11,705 nucleotides of DNA from Thermoproteota archaeon (GTDB lineage: Archaea > Korarchaeota > Korarchaeia > Korarchaeales > Korarchaeaceae): the NCBI GenBank assembly GCA_003661365.1, contig QMVZ01000035.1:1-11705 (forward strand), written 5' to 3'. The stretch's first letter is position 1, and the number at the start of each line of letters is the position of its first letter. A program made the translations under genes and the position numbers. The notes beneath the pieces were generated by a model. It saw only the letters and a program-made list of their open reading frames with translations. It did not search any database and was not told the DNA's origin. This document shows, piece after piece, positions 6,397-11,705 of the stretch.

Positions 6397-6727
6397 TCCC
6401 CTGAGTGGTAGTAAACCGTTTGACCAGCGGACTGGACAAATAGGTCCTCGTTTCATGATCGAATTGGAACGGCTAGAAACATCAATTGTTTAGTGATAAG
6501 CATAGAACTTTACGTTTTTGGCCCAGTAAATTGAGGAAGTAATGGAAAAAGTTTTGAAAATTTTGGCAGCGAACGAACAGGATCAACTCAGAGGTGTTCC
6601 TTGGCTTCGACTGTAGTACTTTTCTTCCATCTTTGTGTGAGCTTGAAGGTACGTTGATATTGGAAATCCAAAAGACGAATTAGAAGAGTACTAGAGCAAT
6701 TATGAGCGTTTAGATGTATTATTATCG

Positions 6728-6765
6728 TTCCAAAACGATTTTCCATTCTGTTCCAGCTTGTTCCA
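6728..6765 (+). repeat. Phased TTCCA direct-repeat array upstream of a promoter
   Basis: TTCCA occurs at 6728, 6741, 6751 and 6761. The last three are exactly 10 bp apart, about one DNA turn, and three of the four copies are preceded by G. The array stops 3 bp before the A-rich BRE/TATA region (6769-6783) of the 124-aa gene. Same-face phasing suggests cooperative binding of a regulator. The first copy also lies in a perfect inverted repeat, ATCGTT-CCAA-AACGAT (6724-6739). The repeats are seen directly; the binding role is inferred. Confidence 0.6.
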
Positions 6766-6772
6766 CGAAAAA

Positions 6773-6780
6773 TATAAATA
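6773..6780 (+). promoter_or_regulatory. TATA box of the 124-aa gene
   Basis: TATAAATA, preceded by an A-rich BRE-like stretch, is the best TATA match in the window. Initiation about 26 bp downstream (near 6802) would leave about 10 nt before the ATG at 6812. No Shine-Dalgarno is seen. Confidence 0.6.
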
Positions 6781-6783
6781 TAA

Positions 6784-6800
6784 TCGATTGATTAAATCGA
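6784..6800. promoter_or_regulatory. Inverted repeat between TATA box and start (candidate repressor site)
   Basis: TCGATT-GATTA-AATCGA is a perfect 6-bp inverted repeat with a 5-bp spacer. It covers the interval between the TATA box and the predicted transcription start, where bound protein would block polymerase. Seen directly; regulatory role inferred from position. Confidence 0.4.
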
Positions 6801-6811
6801 CTGATTGGTCA

Positions 6812-7186
6812 ATGAATGTGTACCAACTGTCCCTCACCAAGGACTTCAGTAAGCTCTTCGCTAGAGCTATAGAGGAAGCATTCCAGACCATATTCAGAAA
6901 TGGAGTCTATGAGGAGATACTGGATTCAATGACCGAAATTCTTGGCGTATCTTACAGAGATCTTATAGAGGATCCAAGTTTGTTGCACGACGCACTCCAA
7001 CTCATGTTCGGAGATGGGGCCATGGTGATCGAGAGCGCCATACTGTTGAGGCTCTCCAGGATGCTGGGCGTAGAGATAGATGCCTCAGAAGGATTTACGG
7101 ACGCTGTACTTGACGCAAAGCTGAAATACGAGTTCGAGCTGACAGATGAGGACTTCGACATAATGTCGAGCAGGGTCCTTCTCTGA
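6812..7186 (+). CDS. Hypothetical alpha-helical protein (124 aa)
   Basis: A soluble, acidic, probably all-helical protein. By eye it divides into a helix near residues 8-28 (KDFSKLFARAIEEAFQTIF), a central part with EEILDSMTEILG and IEDPSLLHDALQLMFGDGAMVIESAIL (about 33-80), and an acidic tail. The D-P-x-x-x-x-x-A-L-x-x-x-F-G-x-G-A pattern loosely recalls the small archaeal NitrOD5-type output domain, but this is from memory and not firm. There is no transmembrane segment, nucleotide-binding loop or metal site. ATG 6812 is preferred over the TTG at 6758 because the added 18 residues would lie across the TATA box and an inverted repeat. It is a stand-alone gene with an elaborate upstream region, suggesting tight control. 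A T-rich tract follows the stop. Real gene likely; function unknown. Confidence 0.75.
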   Translation: MNVYQLSLTKDFSKLFARAIEEAFQTIFRNGVYEEILDSMTEILGVSYRDLIEDPSLLHDALQLMFGDGAMVIESAILLRLSRMLGVEIDASEGFTDAVLDAKLKYEFELTDEDFDIMSSRVLL

Positions 7187-7345
7187 ACTTTCATTTTTGT
7201 TTTTACTTCTATCTCTATTTCTGTTGTCTTACCTTAATCTCAACCCTGTTTACCGCTCTTTTTTGTTTTCTACTTGGAGAGTTGCTCCTTATTTCCTCTT
7301 TTCCCTTCAATTCTCCTCTTTGCCAGCCCGTAAACATCCTATCAT
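7187..7345 (+). terminator. Pyrimidine-rich convergent spacer with T-tracts
   Basis: After the stop of the 124-aa gene the plus strand is strongly pyrimidine-biased for about 150 bp. It contains T-rich tracts at about 7189-7204 and 7258-7269, which would terminate archaeal transcription on the plus strand. The opposing vapC transcript would meet purine-rich sequence instead, so this looks like a one-way terminator. T-tracts are seen; termination is inferred from what is known of archaeal RNA polymerase. Confidence 0.5.
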
Positions 7346-7388
7346 CCTCCATGACCTCCTAATTTGAGCTGAGCAAATGGCTCTCGTA

Positions 7389-7802
7389 CTACTCTTTGAT
7401 GTAATCGTTTACCGCAACGGCTTTGATGCCTGATTCCTTCGATTTCTCCATAAGTTCCCTATCTTCAGTTACTAAGGTTAGACCATCCTTTCTGGCTATA
7501 TGCAGATAGGATGCATCGTAAAACGTCAGCTTGAGTTTTAAAGCGAGCCTCATGATCTCTTTAAAGTCTTCATCCGACTGTATTCCCTTAATTTCCATCA
7601 TCTTTAGTAGCTTAGCTATGTACCCAGCTTTGTTTATGGTCTCGTCCAAGCTCATTGAGGTTATGGTGTGTTCCTTCCAAACAACGTTTCCCAGTTCGTA
7701 GCGGGCCAAGTCTAATGTGTAAACGTCTTTAAGGTAATTTACTGCTCTCTTTCCAAGCCTCCTAAGGATTATTGCTATTGCGCTTGAATCTAGCAGGTAC
7801 AC
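7389..7802 (-). CDS. vapC: VapC-like PIN-domain toxin ribonuclease
   Basis: A 137-aa PIN-domain protein, the usual length for VapC toxins, which cleave RNA with Mg2+ or Mn2+ until neutralised by VapB. The acidic active-site residues are all present: D5 in the opening L-L-D-S-S, E36 in R-Y-E-L-G-N, D96 in F-Y-D-A-S-Y-L-H-I-A, and D114 in V-T-E-D-R-E-L. It should be catalytically competent. The start is GTG at 7802, directly after the TAA of vapB with no spacer, so translation is probably coupled. That tight order, antitoxin then toxin, is typical of vapBC operons. The target RNA cannot be told from sequence. It is convergent with the 124-aa gene. Confidence 0.93.
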   Translation of the reverse strand: MYLLDSSAIAIILRRLGKRAVNYLKDVYTLDLARYELGNVVWKEHTITSMSLDETINKAGYIAKLLKMMEIKGIQSDEDFKEIMRLALKLKLTFYDASYLHIARKDGLTLVTEDRELMEKSKESGIKAVAVNDYIKE

Positions 7803-8030
7803 TTACCTTGACCCCCTGTACTCCTTAATGAGACGGATTATCTCCTGCTCCGGTATCTTGGAGAATAGCTTACTAAGCTCCTCAGCAGCTTTGGCAGCCT
7901 CTTCTAGCTCCCTTCTCTTAACCTCATCCTCAAGAGCTCTTCTAACGACATCACTGACCTTTATCCCGTGTTTGTCTATCTTTTCCTTAAGCTCCTTTGG
8001 GATCCTGACGCTTATGGTGACGCTGCTCAT
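7803..8030 (-). CDS. vapB: VapB-like ribbon-helix-helix antitoxin
   Basis: A 75-aa protein. Its first 45 residues fit a ribbon-helix-helix DNA-binding fold: a beta strand (SVTISVRIP), helix A (KELKEKIDKHG) and helix B (VSDVVRRALEDEVKRRE). The C-terminal 30 residues are a charged, Ala/Glu/Lys-rich helix ending in IPEQEIIRLIKEYRGSR, which in this family wraps the PIN toxin. The dimer would be expected to repress its own operon. I chose ATG 8030; a GTG at 8039 would add three residues. A TATA-like ATAATATATA on the minus strand lies about 30 bp upstream, and a perfect palindrome sits behind it. It abuts vapC. The type is secure from its partner; the RHH subclass is from pattern only. Confidence 0.9.
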   Translation of the reverse strand: MSSVTISVRIPKELKEKIDKHGIKVSDVVRRALEDEVKRRELEEAAKAAEELSKLFSKIPEQEIIRLIKEYRGSR

Positions 8031-8055
8031 GGGTATCACGCTTTTATTCGTACCG

Positions 8056-8065
8056 ATATATATTA
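8056..8065 (-). promoter_or_regulatory. TATA-like box for vapBC
   Basis: The minus strand reads ATAATATATA, centred about 30 bp before the vapB ATG at 8030. No Shine-Dalgarno is evident before that ATG, so the leader is very short or absent. Confidence 0.45.
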
Positions 8066-8069
8066 TGAA

Positions 8070-8085
8070 TTTTGTATATACAAAA
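8070..8085. promoter_or_regulatory. Perfect 16-bp palindrome, candidate VapB operator
   Basis: TTTTGTATATACAAAA is fully self-complementary. It begins 5 bp upstream of the TATA-like box of vapBC, in the BRE/upstream position. A second, 8-bp palindrome ACATATGT lies at 8093-8100, centred about 19 bp away, close to two helical turns. RHH antitoxins typically bind short paired palindromes at their own promoters. The symmetry is seen; VapB binding is inferred. Confidence 0.55.
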
Positions 8086-8346
8086 ATGTATTACATATGT
8101 GGAATCGATTAAGAGACGCCCGCAAAGGATATCTAATCACTGAGCTAGGTCTTTTGCGTTAAAGTTCTTGGCATAGCTTTGCTCAATAGGCGTGCAGCAT
8201 GATTTGAGGTCTTCCTGAAATAAAGGCAGTAATGATCACGAAACGAAAGGGGGAAAGTCTTTTGCATTGATTCCACGACGAAGAAGTTGAGAATGAAAAA
8301 AGCGACTCTCTGTTAGGCTTGGTTGTCGGAACGCCCCAGATCTAAA

Positions 8347-8354
8347 TTTAATAA
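8347..8354 (+). promoter_or_regulatory. TATA box for cofE (leaderless start)
   Basis: TTTAATAA is centred 26 bp before the ATG at 8377, placing the transcription start on the start codon. An upstream TTG at 8323 would put the TATA box inside the gene, so ATG 8377 is preferred. Confidence 0.5.
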
Positions 8355-8376
8355 AAACGGATTAATTCGATTTGGG

Positions 8377-9123
8377 ATGATTTGCATCATCGGATTGAAA
8401 GGAATTCCGCTGATAAAGCCAGGAGATGACCTTGGCGAGATCATAGTTAGGGCAGCTGAGGAGCAGGGCATCGAGATAAGGGATGAGGACGTCATAATCA
8501 TAACGCAGAAGATAGTGTCGAAGGCAGAGGGAAGAGTCATAGCTCTGAAGGACGTGGTTCCATCTGAGTTCGCTGAGCACGTGGCAGAGACGATGCATAA
8601 GGATCCAAGGCTTGTTGAGGTTGTCCTAAGGGAAACTGGACGGATCATAAGGATGAAGGACGGGCACCTAATTATGGAGACAAAGCACGGCTTCGTCTGC
8701 GCGAACGCTGGGGTGGACAGGTCGAACGTGGAGGGGGAGGACATCGTCACCCTCCTTCCTGAGGACCCTGATAAGTCTGCTAGGGAGATAAGGAAAAGGA
8801 TAAAGGAGCTTACGGGAAAGAGTCCTGCTGTTATAATTACGGACACTTGGGGGAGACCTTGGAGACTTGGACACGTTGACTTCGCCATTGGGATTGCTGG
8901 AATGAATCCCTTCAGGGATTACAGGGGAGAGGTCGACATGTTCGGTTACACACTTAGGGTAACGAGGATGGCGGTGGCAGACGAGTTAGCTTCAGCTGCA
9001 GAGCTGGCCAAAGGAAAGGCTGAAGGGATACCTGTCGTTATAATTCGAGGCTACGACTATCCCAAAGGAGATGGAGGCGCAAAGGACTTGATAAGACCGA
9101 TAGAGGAGGACCTCTTCAGGTAG
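8377..9123 (+). CDS. cofE: Coenzyme F420-0:L-glutamate ligase
   Basis: A 248-aa protein, the length of archaeal CofE. The enzyme adds L-glutamate residues to the lactyl phosphate of F420-0 using GTP and a divalent metal, building the gamma-glutamyl tail of F420. Family marks are G-L-K-G-I-P-L-I-K-P-G-D-D-L at residues 6-19, IITQKIVSKAEGR near 40-52, and CANAGVDRSNVEG near 107-119. They continue with ITDTWGRPWRLGHVDFAIGI near 150-169 and VADELASAAELAKGKAEGIPVVIIRG near 194-219. The pattern matches, from memory, the Archaeoglobus fulgidus enzyme. It implies an F420-using organism, although other steps (cofC, cofD, cofG/H) are not in the window. The C-terminus is short, about where AF CofE has an extra 15-20 residues. 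It is followed by a 149-bp gap before tldD, so cotranscription is uncertain. Confidence 0.93.
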   Translation: MICIIGLKGIPLIKPGDDLGEIIVRAAEEQGIEIRDEDVIIITQKIVSKAEGRVIALKDVVPSEFAEHVAETMHKDPRLVEVVLRETGRIIRMKDGHLIMETKHGFVCANAGVDRSNVEGEDIVTLLPEDPDKSAREIRKRIKELTGKSPAVIITDTWGRPWRLGHVDFAIGIAGMNPFRDYRGEVDMFGYTLRVTRMAVADELASAAELAKGKAEGIPVVIIRGYDYPKGDGGAKDLIRPIEEDLFR

Positions 9124-9216
9124 CCGATATCCGAAGATTAAGGGCAAGATCAGTTGCTTCCAAGCCCTTCGAGGCGAACTTGTTCCGCTTTTGATGGGCT
9201 CATTTTGTGAGTCATC

Positions 9217-9224
9217 TTATTTAG
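9217..9224 (+). promoter_or_regulatory. Possible TATA box for tldDE
   Basis: TTATTTAG would give initiation near 9247 and a leader of about 26 nt containing the GGAGGAG at 9261-9267. If used, tldDE is transcribed apart from cofE. Inferred from spacing. Confidence 0.3.
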
Positions 9225-9272
9225 ATTGAATTGAGCTAAAAAGGTGGACCGAAGGAAAAAGGAGGAGATGGG

Positions 9273-10649
9273 ATGAAAGACGTTCTTTTCCCGGTTTTAA
9301 GCTTCCTTACGGATATGGGAGCCGAATATGGGGAAATAAGGGTAGAAAAGACGAATAAGACCCTTATAACTACAAGAGATGGGTTGGTTGAGGCTGTAAC
9401 CTCCGCTATGGAGGCAGGCGCTGGCATAAGGGTCCTTGTAAACGGTGCTTGGGGCTTCTCGGTCTCAAACTCCTTGCAGAGGGAGAACCTGAAGAAGGCA
9501 GCGGAATCCGCATTTAAGATGGCGAGGGCATCAAGTAAGAATATAAAAGAGCCTGTAAAGCTTGCAGAAGTTAAAGCAGTTGAGGACAGAGTTGGATCCC
9601 TTGCAAAAAAGGATCCAACAAAGGTTGACATTTCGGAGAAGCTTTCTAACTTGCTAGAAATAGACAAGCTCTCCTTTGCTTACGATCCTAGGATAAAGAG
9701 CGTTACGATTAGGTACGCAGACATCTCAACCTTGGAGACTCTTGCTACCACGGAGGGCACTTACATAGAGCAGAGGAAGGACTACGTTTGGAACTACTGC
9801 TGGGTTACGGGTGAGGGAGACGGGATCATGGCAAGCGCCAGGGATGAACTCGGGACCCATGGATACGAGCTTTTTGACCTAGAACCTCCAGAAAAGATAG
9901 CTAACAGGGTTTGTAAGAGGGTAGTCCAGCAGCTCGAGGCAAAGACTCCGAAAGGAGGTAGGTTTCCAGCTATAATAGGGACCGACATAGTTGGAGTCCT
10001 TGCCCACGAGGCCTTAGGCCACCTTTGCGAGGCAGACCTCACGCTTGCTGGAAGCATCATAATGGGGAAGCTTGGACAGAAGATAGCAAGCGAAGCCGTC
10101 ACCATATACGATGATGCCCTCATGGAGGAGGGATTTGGATACATAAAGTACGATGACGAGGGAGTCCCTGGCCAAAAGACCGTGCTGATTGAGAAGGGAG
10201 TCCTTGTTGGGCTTATGCATGACAGGGAGACTGCAGCCAAGATGGGAGTCGAGCCAACTGGAAATGCGAGGGCTCAAGACTTCCGGGTTCCTCCGATAAT
10301 CAGGATGAGGAATACCTGCTTTGAGAGGGGGGACTACAGTTTCGAGGAGCTCCTAGAGGGCATAAAGTTCGGCTACTACCTTGAGGCGTTTAGAGGAGGA
10401 CAAGCAAACCTAGACGGGACCTTCACGGTAGGAGTTCAAAGTGCATTTGAGATAGTGAATGGAGAGGTTGGAGAGCCCATTAGAAACCTCGGCATATCCG
10501 GAAACACGCTTGAAACCCTTATGATGGTGGATGCCTGCGGGAAGGACTTTGGCCTTGAGTGCGGGAGGTGCGGGAAGGGACAGTCAGCCTTCGTTTCATC
10601 GGGAGGACCCCATCTAAGGGTCAAGGAGATAACGATAGGGGGGTATTGA
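9273..10649 (+). CDS. tldD: TldD metallopeptidase subunit
   Basis: A 458-aa protein of normal TldD length. TldD and TldE form a heterodimeric metalloprotease that degrades or trims unfolded peptides; in bacteria it matures microcin B17 and degrades CcdA. The catalytic zinc motif H245-E-A-L-G-H250 (HExxxH) is intact and lies within IIGTDIVGVLAHEALGHLCE. The N-terminal domain, about residues 1-120, has the family's E-x-R-V-E and G-A-G-I-R-V-L-V-N-G-A-W-G-F-S patterns. The C-terminal part includes GIKFGYYLEAFRGGQANLDGTF and ends with a GGPHLRV block. Cysteines C422, C430 and C433 lie where the family supplies a third zinc ligand. The ATG follows GGAGGAG (9261-9267) at a 5-nt gap. The stop is one base before the tldE start, so the two subunits are made together. 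The native substrate is unknown. Confidence 0.95.
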   Translation: MKDVLFPVLSFLTDMGAEYGEIRVEKTNKTLITTRDGLVEAVTSAMEAGAGIRVLVNGAWGFSVSNSLQRENLKKAAESAFKMARASSKNIKEPVKLAEVKAVEDRVGSLAKKDPTKVDISEKLSNLLEIDKLSFAYDPRIKSVTIRYADISTLETLATTEGTYIEQRKDYVWNYCWVTGEGDGIMASARDELGTHGYELFDLEPPEKIANRVCKRVVQQLEAKTPKGGRFPAIIGTDIVGVLAHEALGHLCEADLTLAGSIIMGKLGQKIASEAVTIYDDALMEEGFGYIKYDDEGVPGQKTVLIEKGVLVGLMHDRETAAKMGVEPTGNARAQDFRVPPIIRMRNTCFERGDYSFEELLEGIKFGYYLEAFRGGQANLDGTFTVGVQSAFEIVNGEVGEPIRNLGISGNTLETLMMVDACGKDFGLECGRCGKGQSAFVSSGGPHLRVKEITIGGY

Positions 10650-10650
10650 T

Positions 10651-11705
10651 TTGGGATCAGAGCATTTGGACCTTTGTAAGAAGGCCGTTGAGGAAGCTGT
10701 CAGGTTAGGTGTCTCGGAAGCCGAGGCTCTAGTTTATGGAGGCAGGACGATAGGTTCTGAAGTGGAAAGAGGCCAGATAAAGAGCTGTAACGACATAACA
10801 GATGTTGGGATAGCTGTAAGGGTCATCCTAAATGGGAGCATAGGGTTTGCTTTCACAAACGTGCTTACTGAGGAAAGCGCAAAAGAAATGGCAATGAGAG
10901 CCCTTAAGGCAGCGAAGTCAAGCCCAAGAGACGAAAATTGGAAGTCCCTGCCTTCTCCAAAAGCATATCCTTCTGTGCCTGAGACTTACGACAAGAGGAT
11001 TGAGGAGCTTACCTCTGACACAGCTGTAGAGCTATCCCAAAGGGCAATCGAAGCAGCTTTCGGGGTAGGGCCAAACGTTCTGCCTGCTTTTGGGGGAACC
11101 CAGATCCAAGTCTTGGAGCTTGCATGTGCAAACAGCCATGGAGTTGAGGTGTATGACAGGGGGACGGCTATAGCCACCTACATGGCTGCAATGGCCAGGA
11201 CTGAGACCCAAGTATCTCCAATATGTTACGAGTTCATAGCAAAGAGGAAGTACGAGATAGACCCAGAGTGGATAGGGAGGGAAGCAGGGAGCCTTGCAGT
11301 AAAGTCAACCCAGGTGGGACCTGCGGAGGCTGGGACCTTCAAGGTTCTCCTGGACCCATTTGCGCTCCAAGACATTCTTACATACACATTCGTCGAAGCA
11401 ATAAAGGGAGACAACGTGTACAGGGGGAAGAGCGCCTACAAGAACAAGCTCGGCCAGAAAGTGGCCTCAGAAATGCTGAGCATTTACGATGATGGAATCC
11501 TGCCAGGAGGGCTTTACTCCGCAAAAGCAGACTTAGAAGGGGTTCCGTGTCAGAGAACTCCTATAATAGAGAAGGGGGTGCTCTCAAGCTTCATCTACGA
11601 CAATTACTGGGCGAAGCTTGTCGGGAAGGAGAGCACTGGAAACGCTGGAAGGGGGGGAGGTGGCCTTAACTTGCCTCCCTACGGAACCGTTCCCTCGATA
11701 AAGCC
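10651..11705 (+). CDS. tldE: TldE/PmbA protease subunit (3' end cut by the window)
   Basis: An open frame from TTG 10651 runs 351 codons to the right edge without a stop. The product is homologous to TldD but lacks an HExxxH motif, as expected for the non-catalytic TldE/PmbA partner. The N-terminal domain reads V-S-E-A-E-A-L-V-Y near residue 20 and V-G-I-A-V-R-V-I-L-N-G-S-I-G-F-A-F near 53-69. Later comes a KVLLDPFALQDILTY segment near 232-246, then GLYSAKADLEGVPCQRTPIIEKGVLSSFIYDNYWA and STGNAGRGGGG, both typical of PmbA/TldE. The start is TTG, one base after the tldD stop, with AGGGGGGT at 10636-10643 about 7 nt upstream; no ATG is available nearby in frame. About 80-100 C-terminal residues are likely missing. 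Confidence 0.92.
   Translation, partial: MGSEHLDLCKKAVEEAVRLGVSEAEALVYGGRTIGSEVERGQIKSCNDITDVGIAVRVILNGSIGFAFTNVLTEESAKEMAMRALKAAKSSPRDENWKSLPSPKAYPSVPETYDKRIEELTSDTAVELSQRAIEAAFGVGPNVLPAFGGTQIQVLELACANSHGVEVYDRGTAIATYMAAMARTETQVSPICYEFIAKRKYEIDPEWIGREAGSLAVKSTQVGPAEAGTFKVLLDPFALQDILTYTFVEAIKGDNVYRGKSAYKNKLGQKVASEMLSIYDDGILPGGLYSAKADLEGVPCQRTPIIEKGVLSSFIYDNYWAKLVGKESTGNAGRGGGGLNLPPYGTVPSIK

Larger units (their letters stand above)
6397..6811 (+). other. 415-bp stretch without an intact gene: possible decayed coding sequence and a regulatory array
   Basis: A 24-codon ORF begins at ATG 6542 with GAGGAAG just upstream, then hits TAG at 6614. The same frame continues with protein-like stretches (RYVDIGNPKDELEEY, then SNYERLDVLLSFQNDF) broken by stops, and it is in frame with the 124-aa gene that follows. 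This could be the decayed 5' part of a longer gene or a separate remnant, but the other frames are no cleaner and the case is weak. The last 90 bp hold the repeats and TATA box listed separately. I see no tRNA, insertion sequence or complete gene here. Confidence 0.35.
8031..8376. other. 346-bp divergent spacer between vapBC and cofE
   Basis: The left third is AT-rich and holds the vapBC promoter and palindromes. The middle (about 8105-8340) has no coding-like frame. I see only a 12-bp direct repeat with one mismatch, GTCTTTTGCGTT at 8149-8160 and GTCTTTTGCATT at 8257-8268. The right end holds the cofE TATA box. No RNA gene is recognised. Confidence 0.5.

Noticed and set aside
6397..6480. Possible tRNA-like segment with GTGGTAGT and ATCGAATT
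   Set aside because: No acceptor stem or matching D, anticodon and T arms can be drawn; the similarity is limited to short words.
7828..8162. Plus-strand ORFs overlapping vapB
   Set aside because: The Ser/Leu-rich translation is the antisense of a Glu/Lys/Ala-rich helix. vapB, with its RHH pattern and adjoining vapC, is clearly the real gene.
8149..8268. Direct repeat GTCTTTTGC[GA]TT, two copies 108 bp apart
   Set aside because: Two short copies with a mismatch in an AT-rich spacer are expected by chance. No flanking duplication suggests a mobile element.
9140..9169. AAGGGC ... GCCCTT inverted repeat after cofE
   Set aside because: Only 6 bp with an 18-nt loop and no T-run after it. Too weak to call a terminator.
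9236..10624. Several minus-strand ORFs opposite tldD
   Set aside because: They are Ser/Pro-rich shadows of the long tldD frame, which has the HExxxH motif and a good ribosome-binding site.

Overview
The window looks like part of the chromosome of a thermophilic or hyperthermophilic archaeon. Coding regions are rich in AGG/AGA arginine and ATA isoleucine codons. TATA-like boxes lie about 25-30 bp upstream of several starts, some apparently leaderless and others with strong GGAGG-type Shine-Dalgarno sites. The gene set includes cofE (coenzyme F420), an archaeal-type AspRS-like asparagine synthetase, an RHH/PIN vapBC pair and an archaeal-style tldD-tldE pair. A Thermoproteota/TACK-type lineage is my inference; the sequence alone does not fix the phylum.

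Layout. Positions 1-739 (minus, running off the left edge) encode a membrane-anchored, probably glycosylated surface protein. It is divergent from a plus-strand series of three genes: a creatininase-family hydrolase (896-1642), a tandem-GNAT acetyltransferase (1703-2683) and a 12-TM MFS transporter (2851-4056). An intergenic stretch with a compound hairpin and a palindrome in front of a TATA box precedes the asparagine synthetase (4284-5237). Convergent with it, and overlapping it by 8 bp, is a two-TM membrane protein gene that appears broken by a single-base frameshift (5230-6007, minus). A 92-aa orphan (6118-6396) follows. Then comes a 415-bp non-genic stretch with possible decayed coding sequence and a 10-bp-phased TTCCA repeat array, just upstream of the promoter of a 124-aa orphan (6812-7186). 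A pyrimidine-rich convergent spacer separates this from vapBC (minus, 7389-8030), which has a perfect 16-bp palindrome at its promoter. The right end holds cofE (8377-9123), tldD (9273-10649) and the first 351 codons of tldE/pmbA (from 10651 to the window edge).

How the genes work together. The clearest functional unit is tldD-tldE, one nucleotide apart, encoding the two subunits of a peptide-processing metalloprotease. cofE lies upstream in the same orientation but with a 149-bp gap and a plausible separate promoter, so a functional link is only possible. vapB and vapC abut with no spacer and form a toxin-antitoxin module. The other genes look like single-gene transcription units with no shared pathway. 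I saw no CRISPR array, tRNA, rRNA or insertion sequence. The most novel-looking items are the regulatory elements around the 124-aa orphan, asnA and vapBC, the two intergenic RNA/DNA fold-backs, and the frameshifted membrane gene.
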